NCBI RefSeq assembly: GCF_004345745.1
Contig: NZ_SLXJ01000003.1
Location: 62,001-126,000, forward strand
Direction of reading: 5' to 3'
DNA from: Nicoletella semolina
Lineage (GTDB): Bacteria > Pseudomonadota > Gammaproteobacteria > Enterobacterales > Pasteurellaceae
Length of the DNA stretch: 64,000 bases
Positions 1 through 10,034 of the stretch are shown here, piece by piece. A model generated the notes under the pieces. The model had not been told where the DNA came from and did not search any database. It worked only from the letters and a program-made list of their open reading frames with translations. Both the position numbers and the translations under genes were made by a program. How positions within the stretch are numbered: the stretch's first letter is position 1; each line of letters opens with the position of its first letter.

Positions 1-537
1 TTGACACTCACTTAAATTAGGGTCAACTATCGCATCAGCATTTGGCAGTACTTCGGCAGGTAAATGGTGATCGGTTACCAATACCTTAATTCCGTGTGAT
101 TTTAATAACTCGATCCCCTCAAAAGATGATACGCCATTATCCACGGTAAGCACTAGATCTGCTCCCTTTTCTCGTACACAATCTGCCACGCTAGTGCTTA
201 AGCCATAGCCTTGCGAAAAACGATCTGGAATTAAATAATCAACAGAATTAAAACCAAACTGACGTAATGCAATCATCGCCAATGCCGTGCTCGTTGCCCC
301 ATCAGCATCAAAATCCCCCACAATCACAATGTGTACTTGACGTTGATAACAATCAATCAACAATTCCACAGCTTGATCAATATTCGCCAGCAAATGAGGC
401 GTTAAAAGATGCTGAAATGTCAGCTCCAGTTCTTGAGGAGAAGATACTCCTCTATTTTGATACAGACGATTGAGTAGCGGATTTTCTGATAAATATTGAG
501 AAGAAAGCGGCGAACGAGACTTGATAATTTTCTGCAC
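1..537 (-). CDS. recJ: RecJ single-strand 5'-3' exonuclease, N-terminal part (runs off the left edge)
   Basis: Reverse-strand translation gives 179 residues that read as the N-terminus of RecJ, the 5'-3' single-strand exonuclease of recombination and mismatch repair. Visible are the DHH-family motif I (VGDFDADGATSTA), the TVDNGVSS block and the DHH signature itself (VTDHHLP). I chose the GTG at 537 because an in-frame TGA lies two codons upstream and the following residues (QKIIKSR) match where RecJ proteins normally begin. The Shine-Dalgarno is weak. The frame is open to base 1, so the remainder lies outside the window. Family assignment is firm; the exact start is less so. Confidence 0.93.
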   Translation of the reverse strand, partial: MQKIIKSRSPLSSQYLSENPLLNRLYQNRGVSSPQELELTFQHLLTPHLLANIDQAVELLIDCYQRQVHIVIVGDFDADGATSTALAMIALRQFGFNSVDYLIPDRFSQGYGLSTSVADCVREKGADLVLTVDNGVSSFEGIELLKSHGIKVLVTDHHLPAEVLPNADAIVDPNLSECQ

Positions 538-680
538 GAATAATCACTCAAAAGGTAATAACTATGAAATGGTTGCCATTTTAGCATAAAATAGTATGCT
601 GTTTTTACAAAGTTTAATACTCACTTCAATAAAAGATAATACATAGCTACAAAATACTTTTGCAACGATTTCAGAATTTG

Positions 681-911
681 TTACTGTTTACGGTCTTTGT
701 TTTGTACAAATTGTTTAAAGTTTTCAAGGGCAATTTCAAAATAGCACAAGAGGTCAAAGGCGATATTTTTACAAGGCAAACAGTGTAATTCATCGCCCTT
801 AGAAATCACTAAACCACGGCATTTTTGCCAAAACGCAATTCACAGCTAAGCAGATTGAAACTTAGCTTTTTCAAACACTAAGGTAATAGTGAATTTTCCT
901 AAACCACTCAT
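681..911 (-). pseudogene. small ORF interrupted by two in-frame stops
   Basis: An ATG at 911 with a good ribosome-binding site (GGGAGAAAAT) opens a 77-codon frame ending in TAA at 681-683. It is broken by TAG at codon 22 and TGA at codon 24. The rest reads continuously and contains a CLPC motif and a charged tail ending KDRKQ. One frame spanning both stops, with a real-looking start, suggests a recently decayed small protein rather than noise. I do not recognise the family. It lies beyond the terminator of the 133-aa membrane-protein gene and probably belongs to the same prophage relic. Confidence 0.45.
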
Positions 912-923
912 ATTTTCTCCCAT

Positions 924-958
924 AAAAAAGCCGTTAGGTCTATTTCCTAACGGCTTGA
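924..958 (-). terminator. Rho-independent terminator after the 133-aa gene
   Basis: AGCCGTTAGG and CCTAACGGCT form a perfect 10-bp stem around a 7-nt loop. On the minus strand it is followed by a run of six T, just downstream of the stop codon at 982. Confidence 0.85.
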
Positions 959-981
959 GTGTCTCTCATTGAACGACTATA

Positions 982-1383
982 TTATTTCACTCGAATATAT
1001 TTCACACCATTGCTATCTACCTCATAATCCACAGACTTCATTGGCTTTTTTACCTCTGGCTGGTCAAAGTGTACGCTGTTTTTCTTAATAGTAGATGAAA
1101 TATTCGGTGGTTCATCATATATCCCAAAACTCCGACGCCATTTTTGGGCTGTCGTTAAATTTGTGTTGAGCCAGATACTTATCAATCCATACACCGCCAT
1201 CAACAGTACGCTAAAGCTGAATACCATCATAATTGATATCGTATTCAGTTCGCCATATCGGTCTATGAGAAAAATATAAATGAACGCAGGCGAAACCAAT
1301 AGCAAAGCAAACAGCATAAATTTGAACAGGATTTTCAAGATATACCCAAAAATCCCTAATAATTCACACACTTCTTTAAACAT
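982..1383 (-). CDS. hypothetical two-helix membrane protein (133 aa), probably prophage-derived
   Basis: The start is the ATG at 1383, preceded by a near-perfect AAGGAGGTG ribosome-binding site; an upstream in-frame TTG has no such site. The protein has two hydrophobic segments, about residues 16-39 and 48-74, the second ending near IWLNTN, then a polar C-terminal half of about 60 residues ending VDSNGVKYIRVK. I recognise no family or catalytic motif. Immediately upstream on the same strand is a fragment of a lambda-type tail assembly protein, so this is most likely a survivor of a siphophage tail module. It has a strong terminator of its own and appears intact, so it may still be expressed. 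Confidence 0.7.
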   Translation of the reverse strand: MFKEVCELLGIFGYILKILFKFMLFALLLVSPAFIYIFLIDRYGELNTISIMMVFSFSVLLMAVYGLISIWLNTNLTTAQKWRRSFGIYDEPPNISSTIKKNSVHFDQPEVKKPMKSVDYEVDSNGVKYIRVK

Positions 1384-1435
1384 TTTTTCACCTCCTTTTT
1401 CATCTTTCGTAAGGCAATAATAGGGAAAAATCAAG

Positions 1436-1606
1436 CTATCTCTTCGCCAAATAATCCGTCACACTGCTCTGTTCTGTCTCTTGCGTGTCTATTTTTTGGT
1501 GAAAAGGCAGAAAATCAGCAAGCGTCGGCACACGTCCTTTTGTATCACGGTTTATCATTGCCAATAAATGACTAATTTGGGCAGTGCGATAATCTTCATA
1601 ACTCCA
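1436..1606 (-). pseudogene. C-terminal fragment of a phage tail assembly protein (lambda gpG/T type)
   Basis: A 56-codon open stretch begins right after a TGA and has no start codon or ribosome-binding site of its own. It reads WSYEDYRTAQISHLL, then INRDTKGRVPTLADFLPF. That pattern (EDYR..QI...L.NINR....P..L.DFMPF) is what I associate with the C-terminus of the tail assembly chaperone encoded before the tape-measure gene in lambda-like prophages. The N-terminal part is missing; the sequence upstream to infB shows no phage reading frame. Assignment is from the motif pattern only. Confidence 0.55.
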
Positions 1607-1768
1607 TCAATATCAAAACCTTAAATCTGATCGATGAAGGGTAATACTATTAAGATAAGAAACCTCAATCCCATCTTTGTTGATTGAATCATAATTTGTG
1701 ATCGTTTCTCACTAACAACTTGCCATGTGGTTTTATGATTGCCTGTTAAAAGTAGCAAGAAGTATATA

Positions 1769-1830
1769 AAAAAACAGCGGTTAGATCCTATCTAATTTTT
1801 GCAAAATAAGATAAAAAACTAACTGCTGTT
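1769..1830 (-). terminator. probable terminator of the rimP-nusA-infB operon
   Basis: On the minus strand AACAGCAGTTAG and CTAACCGCTGTT form a 12-bp inverted repeat with one mismatch and a long AT-rich loop. It is followed by seven T, 18 bases after the infB stop. The loop is longer than usual. Confidence 0.6.
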
Positions 1831-1847
1831 CTACAAATTAAATCACA

Positions 1848-4391
1848 TTAAATACTGCGTTTAATCTCAACAATTTCAAAGACTTCAATTTGATCGCCGA
1901 CTTTCACATCATTGTAGTTTTTCACGCCAATACCGCATTCCATACCGTTACGCACTTCGGCTACATCGTCTTTGAAACGACGAAGCGATTCGAGTTCACC
2001 CTCAAAAATCACGACGTTGTCACGTAGTACTCGGATTGGGTTGTTACGTTTTACAACTCCTTCTGTTACCATACAGCCTGCGATTGCACCAAACTTAGGG
2101 TGACGGAAGACATCACGAACTTCTGCTAAACCAATAATTTGTTGCTTAAATTCTGGTTGTAGCATTCCACTCATTGCCGCTTTAATTTCGTTAAGTAGTT
2201 CATAGATAATGGAATAATAACGTAAATCAATATTTTCATTTTCGATGACTCGGCGAGCAGAAGCATCAGCACGCACGTTAAAGCCAACCATAATGGCATT
2301 CGACGCTGCGGCTAAGGTAGCATCAGTTTCAGTAATACCACCAACGCCTGATCCAACAACTTTTACTTTTACTTCGGCTGTAGAGAGGTCTTGTAAAGAT
2401 TGAACAATCGCTTCGACTGAACCTTGTACGTCCGCTTTCACAATGACATTTAATTCTGCTACATCACCTTCTGCCATATTGCTAAACATATTTTCCAGTT
2501 TCGCTTTTTGTTGACGAGCCAGTTTCACATCACGGAATTTACCTTGTCGATATAGTGCCACTTCACGAGCTTTTTTCTCATCACGCACCACTGTTGCTTC
2601 ATCACCTGCAGCAGGTACGCCTGATAATCCTAACACTTCAACTGGAATTGATGGTCCAGCAGATTCAATTTCTTTACCATTTTCATCACGCATTGCTCGA
2701 ACACGTCCGTATTCAAAACCACATAGCACAATGTCGCCTTTATTCAATGTACCTGATTGGACTAAAATAGTCGCCACTGGTCCACGTCCCTTATCAAGAT
2801 AAGATTCAATGACTACACCACTTGCCATACCTTGCTTAACGGCGGTTAATTCCAATACTTCAGATTGCAACAAAATAGCTTCAAGCAATTCATCAATCCC
2901 CAGCCCTTGTTTAGCTGAGACTGGCACAAATTGTACATCTCCACCAAATTTCTCTGAAATTACATCATGTTGAAGCAATTCTTGTTCAACTCTGTCAGGG
3001 TTCGCTTCAGGTTTATCAATTTTATTCACTGCAACCACTAAAGGCGCTCCTGCGGCTTTGGCATGCTGAATCGCTTCTATCGTTTGGGGCATAACACCGT
3101 CATCAGCAGCGACCACCAGTACTACGATATCGGTTGCTTTCGCACCCCTTGCACGCATAGAAGTAAAAGCAGCGTGTCCTGGAGTATCTAAAAAGGTAAT
3201 CATTTTGCCATCATCAGTTTCAACGTGGTATGCACCGATATGCTGGGTAATACCACCAGCCTCACCTGCTGCAACCTTAGCCTTACGGATATAATCAAGT
3301 AACGAAGTTTTACCGTGATCAACGTGTCCCATAATTGTAACAACAGGTGCTCGAGTAACCAATTCTGCGTGCAAATCACGATCACTCATTAATGCTTCTT
3401 CAAGCTCATTTTCTTTACGCAGAATAACTTTATGTCCCATTTCCTCAGCAACTAGCTGTGCCGTTTCTTGGTCAATAACTTGGTTAATCGTTACCATTTC
3501 ACCCATTTTCATCATTGTTTTGATGATTTCGGTGGCTTTAATTGCCATTTTCGCTGCAAGTTCTGCAACAGTAATGGTTTCTCCAATAACCACATCAGCT
3601 TTTGCAACTTGAGCAGGTTTATTAAAACCTTGCTGAATAGTCGAACCTTTTTTCGAATGTTTACCTTTACCTTTTCCATCTTTTTGACGGCGATCGGATT
3701 GACGTTCATTTTTACTATCATCACGCCCACCTTTTTTAGCCTTCACAACAGCAGGTTTACTACGCCCACGAGTACTGTCTATACGGCGTTCAGAATCTCG
3801 TTCCGCTTCACGAGCATAATTTGAGGTAAGATGTTCATCTTCAAACTCTTCTGCAACGTTTACGTTTTCCTCGCTCGCTAGCTCTGCCAAACGGCGAGCA
3901 TTTTCTGCTGCTCGTTTCGCTTCTATTTCGGCTTTTTGCAATGCCACTTCTTCTTGCTTACGACGTAATTCAGCCTCTTCTTTTTTCTTCGCCTCTTTTT
4001 CTACATCAACGACTTTTTCTTGTTTTGGTTGAGCTTCTTTCTTGTCTTTTTCTTGTTTTGGTTTATTGTCTGATTTTGCTTTGCTATTAGGCATAACAGG
4101 TGGCTGAATAGTCGCTTTACTAGCGGTGCTTTCTTCCGATTTTTTTGCAATTTTGTTTTCAGCTTGCTCTCTAGAGGCTAACTCTTTAGCCTCAGCTTCT
4201 TTTTGAGCCTTTAGCCTTGCTTCTTCCGCTGCTTTTTTCGCAGCTTCAGTGTCAATTTTACGAGACTTACGCACTTCGACTTGTACTTTTTTTTCTTTAC
4301 CGCCAGCCGTTGTCCCACTTACTGTTGTTTTCGTTCTTCTTTGAAGGCTTAACTTTTTCGGTGCTTCATTTTTAATTTCATTATCACTCAT
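1848..4391 (-). CDS. infB: Translation initiation factor IF-2
   Basis: IF-2 is the GTPase that delivers fMet-tRNA to the 30S subunit and promotes subunit joining. The 847-aa product has the expected order: an N-terminal IF2-associated domain, a long Lys/Ala/Glu-rich linker (to about residue 270), a second IF2_N-type domain, then the G domain with GHVDHGKT near residue 354, DTPGH near 400 and NKID near 454. The domains that contact the ribosome and initiator tRNA follow. The length is normal for gammaproteobacteria. It follows nusA by 16 bp in one operon. The usual downstream neighbours rbfA and truB are absent from this window; a prophage relic and recJ follow instead. Confidence 0.98.
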   Translation of the reverse strand: MSDNEIKNEAPKKLSLQRRTKTTVSGTTAGGKEKKVQVEVRKSRKIDTEAAKKAAEEARLKAQKEAEAKELASREQAENKIAKKSEESTASKATIQPPVMPNSKAKSDNKPKQEKDKKEAQPKQEKVVDVEKEAKKKEEAELRRKQEEVALQKAEIEAKRAAENARRLAELASEENVNVAEEFEDEHLTSNYAREAERDSERRIDSTRGRSKPAVVKAKKGGRDDSKNERQSDRRQKDGKGKGKHSKKGSTIQQGFNKPAQVAKADVVIGETITVAELAAKMAIKATEIIKTMMKMGEMVTINQVIDQETAQLVAEEMGHKVILRKENELEEALMSDRDLHAELVTRAPVVTIMGHVDHGKTSLLDYIRKAKVAAGEAGGITQHIGAYHVETDDGKMITFLDTPGHAAFTSMRARGAKATDIVVLVVAADDGVMPQTIEAIQHAKAAGAPLVVAVNKIDKPEANPDRVEQELLQHDVISEKFGGDVQFVPVSAKQGLGIDELLEAILLQSEVLELTAVKQGMASGVVIESYLDKGRGPVATILVQSGTLNKGDIVLCGFEYGRVRAMRDENGKEIESAGPSIPVEVLGLSGVPAAGDEATVVRDEKKAREVALYRQGKFRDVKLARQQKAKLENMFSNMAEGDVAELNVIVKADVQGSVEAIVQSLQDLSTAEVKVKVVGSGVGGITETDATLAAASNAIMVGFNVRADASARRVIENENIDLRYYSIIYELLNEIKAAMSGMLQPEFKQQIIGLAEVRDVFRHPKFGAIAGCMVTEGVVKRNNPIRVLRDNVVIFEGELESLRRFKDDVAEVRNGMECGIGVKNYNDVKVGDQIEVFEIVEIKRSI

Positions 4392-4407
4392 ACTCTTCTC
4401 CTACATC

Positions 4408-5922
4408 TTAGCTAAACCAACAAATTTGACGTGCGGTCATAATTAACTCACCAGCACTCTCAGCGGTTACCCCTTCAATATCCACTAAATCATCAACCCC
4501 TTGTTCGGCTAACTCTTCAAGGGTTTTAATTCCTTTCTCTGATAATTTTAGAGCAATATGATTGTTTATGCCGTCTAAATTAAGTAAACGTTCTTCGATC
4601 GCTGCTTGTTTTAGTGCTTCTTCCTCTGCAAGGGCTTGTTGTGCTAATACTGCCTTAGCACGAGTTTGTAACTCAACCACAAGATCTTCATCTTCTAAAC
4701 CATCAATCGCTGTAAGTTCATCAACAGATACATAAGCGAGTTCAGCTAAACTAGTAAACCCTTCATCAATCAAAATTTGTGCAAACTCTTCATCAATTTC
4801 CAAGCTGTCTACAAATAAATTAATCACTTTCTTATCTTCTGCTTGGTGTTTTTGAGCAAGATCTTCTATTGTCATCACATTTAATGTCCAGCCAGTTAAT
4901 TGTGTTGCTAAACGAACATTTTGCCCATTACGCCCAATTGCTTGAGCCAACGTCGTAGCCTCTACGGCAAGATCCATTGAATGGTTATCTTCATCAACTA
5001 CAATTGAACTCACATCGGCAGGTGCCATCGCATTAATCACATATTGTGCTGGATTATCGTCCCAAAGTACGATATCAACTCGTTCGCCACCGAGTTCATT
5101 GCTAATCGCTTGCACACGCGCACCACGCATTCCTACGCACGCTCCAACAGGATCAATTCGCTTATCATTGCTTTTCACCGCAATTTTGGCACGAGATCCC
5201 GCATCACGAGAAGCCCCTTTGATCTCAATCAACTCTTCACCAATTTCTGGCACTTCCAACTTGAACAATTCTTGAAGCATAATTGGTTTAGCACGAGTAA
5301 CAAACAATTGCTGTTCTTTTGATTCAGGTTTAATCGCATACAACACACCACGCACTCGATCTCCTGGGCGGAAATTTTCTCGAGGTAGCATATCTTCACG
5401 CATAATTACCGCTTCAGCTTGATTACCTAAATCCAAAATAATTTTATCACGGCTTACTTTTTTCACAATTGCTGTGATAATTGTGTCTAGCTGCGAACGA
5501 AATTGCTCAATCACTTTATTACGTTCTGCTTCTCGAATTTTCGTGGTAATGACTTGGCGTGCAGTCTGCATTGTAATCCGATCAAAGGCAATGGATTCAA
5601 TCTCATCTTCAATATAATCCCCTAGTTGAACAGTTGGATCGTCAAATTGTGCCGCTTCCAATGTGATTTCACGAGTGTGGTTACTGACACTCTCAACCAC
5701 TAACCAACGGCGGAAAGTCCTAAATTCTCCTGTTTTACGATCAATAACCACACGCACATCAATATCAATGCCACTGGCTGCTTTACGATCTTCTCGCTCC
5801 GATAATGCTTTCTTTTTGGTAGAAATGGCCAGCGCGATCTCTAACGCTTCAAAAATTGCGTCTTTTGGTAATAATTTCTCATTAGAAACAGCTTCTGCGG
5901 CTAATAAAAGTTCTTTACTCAT
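4408..5922 (-). CDS. nusA: Transcription termination/antitermination factor NusA
   Basis: NusA binds RNA polymerase and modulates pausing, intrinsic termination and antitermination. The 504-aa protein carries the N-terminal polymerase-binding domain, an S1 domain (about residues 135-200), two KH domains (about 230-345, including VGACVGMRG and [11 protein letters not shown]) and two acidic C-terminal repeats rich in Asp/Glu and Leu. It ends in ARQICWF, as in enterobacterial NusA. The start ATG at 5922 has AGAAGG upstream. It lies between rimP and infB in the conserved operon, and as a known terminator modulator it may act on the terminators in its own leader. Confidence 0.98.
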   Translation of the reverse strand: MSKELLLAAEAVSNEKLLPKDAIFEALEIALAISTKKKALSEREDRKAASGIDIDVRVVIDRKTGEFRTFRRWLVVESVSNHTREITLEAAQFDDPTVQLGDYIEDEIESIAFDRITMQTARQVITTKIREAERNKVIEQFRSQLDTIITAIVKKVSRDKIILDLGNQAEAVIMREDMLPRENFRPGDRVRGVLYAIKPESKEQQLFVTRAKPIMLQELFKLEVPEIGEELIEIKGASRDAGSRAKIAVKSNDKRIDPVGACVGMRGARVQAISNELGGERVDIVLWDDNPAQYVINAMAPADVSSIVVDEDNHSMDLAVEATTLAQAIGRNGQNVRLATQLTGWTLNVMTIEDLAQKHQAEDKKVINLFVDSLEIDEEFAQILIDEGFTSLAELAYVSVDELTAIDGLEDEDLVVELQTRAKAVLAQQALAEEEALKQAAIEERLLNLDGINNHIALKLSEKGIKTLEELAEQGVDDLVDIEGVTAESAGELIMTARQICWFS

Positions 5923-5977
5923 CTGTATGATACCTTCTCTGTTTTACAGCTTAGAAATAGTTATGCCCTAAAAATGT

Positions 5978-6439
5978 TTAAAAATTAAAAACGGGGATTA
6001 AATTTGCTTTTTGAATATTGCCTAACGCAAATATATGTTCGTTACCCTCAACATTTAAGGTGATTAAATCTCCATCAATATTTAAGAGTGTGCCTTGCCA
6101 TTTACGGCGATCAAGTACTGGAATTCGCAAATGAATAACAATATCACGCCCCACAAAACGTTGGTAATGTGCTGAGGTAAAAAGCGGACGGTCAAGACCT
6201 GGCGAAGAAACTTCTAATGTATATTTATCTGCAATCGGATCTTCTACATCAAAAATCGCACTCACCTGATGGCTAACCTCGCCACAATCATCAATGGTTA
6301 CACCGCCTTCTTTATCAATATAAAGTCGGACGGTTAAAAAACGCCCTGTTCGCTGACATTCAACGCCGACGAGTTCAAATCCCATCGCTTCAATTGAAGC
6401 CTCCACAAGATCTTGTAATTTTTGTTCTAACGTTGCCAA
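5978..6439 (-). CDS. rimP: Ribosome maturation factor RimP (TTG start)
   Basis: RimP assists late 30S assembly. The 153-aa product shows the family hallmarks [24 protein letters not shown] and NIQKANL. I place the start at TTG 6439 rather than the ATG at 6451. The bases of that ATG region (ATGGAGGTTTCC) contain the GGAGG ribosome-binding site at ideal spacing before the TTG, and from the TTG the protein (ATLEQKLQD) aligns with the Escherichia coli start STLEQKL. First protein gene of the rimP-nusA-infB operon. Confidence 0.93.
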   Translation of the reverse strand: MATLEQKLQDLVEASIEAMGFELVGVECQRTGRFLTVRLYIDKEGGVTIDDCGEVSHQVSAIFDVEDPIADKYTLEVSSPGLDRPLFTSAHYQRFVGRDIVIHLRIPVLDRRKWQGTLLNIDGDLITLNVEGNEHIFALGNIQKANLIPVFNF

Positions 6440-6505
6440 GGAAACCTCCATTCAACACTGATATGTTTTGTTTTATTTAACCGTTCACGGTCAATGTTAC
6501 AGATA

Positions 6506-6532
6506 TAAAAAAAGAGCTAAAAAGCCCTCTTA
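6506..6532 (-). terminator. leader terminator 3 (closest to rimP)
   Basis: Minus-strand hairpin AGAGGGCT-TTTT-AGCTCT with one bulged G, followed by a run of seven T. It lies between tRNA-fMet and rimP, about 70 bp upstream of the rimP start. Confidence 0.7.
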
Positions 6533-6557
6533 TAACACAATTAAAGCTGACTACGCT

Positions 6558-6590
6558 GTAAAAAAGCCCCAAACAACAGTTTCGGGGCTT
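6558..6590 (-). terminator. leader terminator 2
   Basis: Minus-strand AAGCCCCGAAAC and GTTTGGGGCTT form a GC-rich stem closing a TGTT loop, followed by a T run. This is the strongest of the three consecutive terminators upstream of rimP. Confidence 0.8.
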
Positions 6591-6649
6591 CTACAAGCAG
6601 TGCGTTTTATCAAGGATTCTGCAAAAATCCTTTACGAAATTTATTGCTA

Positions 6650-6690
6650 GATAAAACAAAACCCATCACCTTAAACAAGATGATGAGTTT
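6650..6690 (-). terminator. leader terminator 1, directly after tRNA-fMet
   Basis: Minus-strand AAACTCATCATC and GGTGATGGGTTT form a stem with G-T pairs and a short loop, followed by TTTTGTTTT. It begins about 9 bases after the CCA end of the tRNA. Confidence 0.65.
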
Positions 6691-6698
6691 ATAAAAAC

Positions 6699-6775
<77 letters not shown>

Positions 6776-6788
6776 TCTGATGTGGTGC

Positions 6789-6816
6789 ATTATAGATAAT
6801 ATAAAAAACTTAGCAA
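6789..6816 (-). promoter_or_regulatory. sigma-70 promoter of tRNA-fMet / rimP-nusA-infB
   Basis: On the minus strand TTGCTA (-35) and a perfect TATAAT (-10) are separated by 16 bp. The -10 ends 13 bases before the mature tRNA 5' end. I see no other convincing promoter before rimP, so the operon may depend on read-through from here. Confidence 0.75.
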
Positions 6817-6880
6817 GCACTTTTTTCGCATTATAACAACAACATTATTCAACCGCTTTATTTTTAGGCATTGTGCTATA

Positions 6881-7885
6881 TTAAACAGCACAATCTGTTT
6901 TTTTATTCCCCAAATAAGACGATTGCATTTTATGTATTGAATTCGTCTCACCACAAATGAGCAACGTTTCCGTAGTGAACATCTTGTTATTGTATTGAAT
7001 GCCCTTTACTAATTCACCATGGGTAATACCTGTCGCAACAAAAGTAACTTCATCATTACACACCAAATCATCTAGCTTCAATATCTCATTAACAGGTACA
7101 TTTAATGCTTTACAACGTGCGATTTCCATTTCTGCTAACCTTTGAGTTTCAACAGAATTTCCTTTTACTTGATTACGAGGAAGTAAACGAGCCTGCATAT
7201 TTCCACCCAATGCTCTTACAGCTGCAGCTGCAATCACTCCCTCTGGCGCACCGCCAATACCATACAGCAAATCAATATTGGCATTCGGCAGACAACATTG
7301 TACCGCTGCAGCAACATCACCATCAGGAATACTAATCACACTGACTCCTAACTGCTGCATTTGATTGATAATTTCACTGTGGCGAGGTTTATCTAATATA
7401 GCAACTCGCAAGGCTAATAAGGGTTTCTTTTTCGCCTTAGCAATCTGATGTAAATTCTGATCTAAAGGCAAAGCAAGATCAATAACCTCTTTCGCTTCTT
7501 TTCCAACAATCAATTTTTCCATATACATATCTGGAGCTTTTAGAAATGCACCTTGCTTCCCTACCGCTAACACTGACAATGCATTTGCTTGCCCCATTGC
7601 CGTCATTCGAGTGCCATCAATGGGATCAACCGCAATGGACACTTCATCATCGCCAGCACGGTTTAACCCAACGCTTTCTCCAATATACAGCATTGGTGCA
7701 TCATCAATTTCCCCTTCTCCTATCACAATTTCCCCTCGAATTGCCATCTGACTGAGCAAATCACGCATCGCCTTCACTGCCGCATCATCGGCTGCATTTT
7801 TATTGCCTTTCCCCACCCATTCAAAAGCAGCCAATGCTGCCATTTCAGTCACCTGAGAAAATTCAAAAGAGAGTCCTTTTTTCAT
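6881..7885 (-). CDS. glpX: Class II fructose-1,6-bisphosphatase
   Basis: GlpX hydrolyses fructose-1,6-bisphosphate to fructose-6-phosphate in gluconeogenesis, metal-dependently. The 334-aa product has GEGEIDDAPML (about residues 56-66) and the metal-binding DPIDGT (87-92), both diagnostic of class II. I start at the ATG at 7885, giving MKKGLSFEFS, which aligns with the usual GlpX start and sits 9 bases from GAGG; an ATG six bases earlier is also possible. It is divergent from glnS and ends just before the promoter of tRNA-fMet. Confidence 0.95.
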   Translation of the reverse strand: MKKGLSFEFSQVTEMAALAAFEWVGKGNKNAADDAAVKAMRDLLSQMAIRGEIVIGEGEIDDAPMLYIGESVGLNRAGDDEVSIAVDPIDGTRMTAMGQANALSVLAVGKQGAFLKAPDMYMEKLIVGKEAKEVIDLALPLDQNLHQIAKAKKKPLLALRVAILDKPRHSEIINQMQQLGVSVISIPDGDVAAAVQCCLPNANIDLLYGIGGAPEGVIAAAAVRALGGNMQARLLPRNQVKGNSVETQRLAEMEIARCKALNVPVNEILKLDDLVCNDEVTFVATGITHGELVKGIQYNNKMFTTETLLICGETNSIHKMQSSYLGNKKTDCAV

Positions 7886-8088
7886 TATCATTTACCTCTA
7901 ACAAGCATTTTCATTTACTAAATGAGTCTGCCTATTTTGTATTTTATTTAATTATTGTACAAGCATATTATAAACTTCAACGAGAACGTTCTTTAAATAG
8001 ATTAAATTATTTAAGTTAATAGCGATACCGTGTAGAATAACCAGTTATTTTCTATTTTCCTTAACAAAGCAAATAAAGAGCAAATAAT

Positions 8089-9765
8089 ATGAACAACGAA
8101 GACGCACTTAATAGCGAAAAAAATGACATTCGCACCAATTTTATTACTCACATTATTGATGAAGATTTAGCCTCAAAAAAACATACAGCCGTACAAACAC
8201 GCTTTCCACCTGAGCCAAATGGCTATTTACATATTGGACACGCAAAATCTATCTGCCTTAATTTTGGCGTTGCCGAAGATTATAACGGCTTGTGTAACTT
8301 ACGTTTTGACGATACCAACCCTGTCAAAGAAGATGTTGAATATGTCGATTCCATTAAAGAAGATGTGCAATGGCTTGGTTTTAAATGGAATGGGGAGCCT
8401 CGTTATGCCTCTGATTATTTTGATCAACTTTATGAGTATGCCGTAGAATTAATTCAAAAAGGCTTAGCTTATGTTGATGAACTTTCACCTGATGAAATGC
8501 GAGAATATCGTGGCACATTAACAGAAGCTGGCAAAAACAGTCCATATCGTGATCGTTCAATCGAAGAGAATCTCGCATTATTCGAGAAAATGAAAAATGG
8601 CGAAGTCGCTGAAGGTAAAATGAGCCTTAGAGCAAAAATTGATATGGCTTCGCCATTTATGGTAATGCGAGATCCTGTGATTTATCGGATAAAATTTGCT
8701 AGCCATCACCAAACAGGCGATAAATGGTGCATTTATCCAATGTACGATTTTACGCATTGTATTTCTGATGCGATCGAGCGAATCACTCACTCACTTTGTA
8801 CACTAGAATTTCAAGACAACCGCCGTTTGTATGACTGGGTGCTTGATAATATTTCGATCGAACGTCCATTACCACACCAATATGAATTCTCTCGTTTAAA
8901 TTTAGAAGGTACTCTTACCTCAAAACGCAAGCTATTAAAATTAGTGGAAGATAAGATTGTTGATGGCTGGAATGATCCTCGTATGCCCACTATTTCAGGC
9001 TTACGTCGCCGTGGTTATACACCTGAATCATTGCGTGAATTTTGTCGTCGAATTGGCGTAACGAAGCAAGACAATGTTGTGGAATACAGTGCGCTTGAGG
9101 CTTGTATTCGTGATGATCTTAACAACAACGCACCACGAGCAATGGCTGTCATCAACCCAGTTAAAGTAGTGATTGAAAATCTGCAAAAAGACGAAATTCT
9201 CACTGCCCCAAATCACCCAAATCGTGAAGAACTCGGTACTCGACAACTCCCTTTTACTCGTGAACTTTATATTGATAAGGCTGATTTCCGTGAAGAAGCA
9301 AATAAACAGTATAAACGCTTAGTGCTGGGTAAAGAAGTCCGTTTACGCAATGCTTATGTCATTAAAGCAGAACGTGTGGAAAAAGATGCAAGCGGTCAGA
9401 TTACAACTATTTTTTGCAGCTATGACCCTAATACGCTTGGTAAAAACCCTGCTGATGGGCGTAAAGTAAAAGGCGTCATTCATTGGGTTTCAGTCACACA
9501 AAGTAAGCCTGCTGAATTCCGCTTATATGACCGCTTATTTACGGTGGCCAATCCAAGTGCAGAAGAAGATCTTAATGCGGTTATCAATCCAAACTCATTG
9601 ATTATCAAACGTGGCTTTGTCGAACCAAGTTTAGCAAATGCAAAACCAGAACAAGGTTATCAATTTGAACGAGAAGGTTATTTCTGTTTGGATAGCAAAG
9701 ATGGCTCATCAGACAATTTGGTCTTCAATCTCACGGTTAGCCTCAAGGAAAGTGTTACATTCTAA
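8089..9765 (+). CDS. glnS: Glutaminyl-tRNA synthetase
   Basis: Class I aminoacyl-tRNA synthetase that charges tRNA-Gln. The 558-aa protein has [13 protein letters not shown] with the HIGH motif at residues 48-51. A KMSKS-type loop (LTSKRK) lies near residue 277, and the DDTNP block that follows the ATP site is also present. The C-terminal half forms the two anticodon-binding beta-barrels. Length is close to the Escherichia coli enzyme, with a slightly longer N-terminus. It stands alone between glpX (divergent) and a convergent tusA-like gene, with a terminator after the stop. Confidence 0.98.
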   Translation: MNNEDALNSEKNDIRTNFITHIIDEDLASKKHTAVQTRFPPEPNGYLHIGHAKSICLNFGVAEDYNGLCNLRFDDTNPVKEDVEYVDSIKEDVQWLGFKWNGEPRYASDYFDQLYEYAVELIQKGLAYVDELSPDEMREYRGTLTEAGKNSPYRDRSIEENLALFEKMKNGEVAEGKMSLRAKIDMASPFMVMRDPVIYRIKFASHHQTGDKWCIYPMYDFTHCISDAIERITHSLCTLEFQDNRRLYDWVLDNISIERPLPHQYEFSRLNLEGTLTSKRKLLKLVEDKIVDGWNDPRMPTISGLRRRGYTPESLREFCRRIGVTKQDNVVEYSALEACIRDDLNNNAPRAMAVINPVKVVIENLQKDEILTAPNHPNREELGTRQLPFTRELYIDKADFREEANKQYKRLVLGKEVRLRNAYVIKAERVEKDASGQITTIFCSYDPNTLGKNPADGRKVKGVIHWVSVTQSKPAEFRLYDRLFTVANPSAEEDLNAVINPNSLIIKRGFVEPSLANAKPEQGYQFEREGYFCLDSKDGSSDNLVFNLTVSLKESVTF

Positions 9766-9780
9766 AAATACTTGGCATAA

Positions 9781-9814
9781 AAAATAAAGTAGCAAATTAA
9801 AGCTGCTTTATTTT
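9781..9814. terminator. bidirectional terminator between glnS and the tusA-like gene
   Basis: AAAATAAAGTAGC and GCTGCTTTATTTT form a 13-bp stem with one mismatch and T-rich flanks on both strands, in a convergent gap. Confidence 0.75.
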
Positions 9815-9824
9815 TATCTTTTCT

Positions 9825-10034
9825 TTAACGATAAATGATAAGTTTTCTCTCATCTAGCGATATAGCTTGATAGCCGTATTTTTCACATAGCAGCTGAAAA
9901 TCAGTGAACGAAGTTGTTGCATTAATACTTATGACTAATTTCTGCCCATTTGCTAATTTCTCCATCACTTTTTTTGTGATTAAAATCGGTTCAGGACATA
10001 GATAGCTCGATAAATCTAGCTCAATATCATTCAT
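9825..10034 (-). CDS. TusA/SirA-family sulfur-carrier-like protein
   Basis: A 69-aa protein of the TusA fold. It has the family Cys-Pro motif (LCPEP, Cys13) that carries persulfide in TusA, followed by the usual helix and strands. Members relay sulfur to tRNA thiolation, molybdenum cofactor synthesis or other acceptors. It overlaps the upstream hemerythrin gene by four bases (ATGA), so the two are translationally coupled. Because of this pairing it may be a TusA paralogue with a redox or metal role rather than canonical TusA, which is inference. Confidence 0.8.
   Translation of the reverse strand: MNDIELDLSSYLCPEPILITKKVMEKLANGQKLVISINATTSFTDFQLLCEKYGYQAISLDERKLIIYR

Noticed and set aside
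267-473. Open frame of 68 codons on the plus strand near the left edge
   Set aside because: It is antisense to a clear recJ reading frame carrying conserved motifs.
6468-6650. Open frame of 60 codons on the plus strand upstream of rimP
   Set aside because: It runs antisense through two terminator hairpins, has no ribosome-binding site and no recognisable protein features.
6870-6894. Palindrome ATTGTGCT...AGCACAAT at the glpX stop codon, considered as a glpX terminator
   Set aside because: On the glpX strand it is not followed by a T run; the T run lies on the opposite side, and no gene would use it there.
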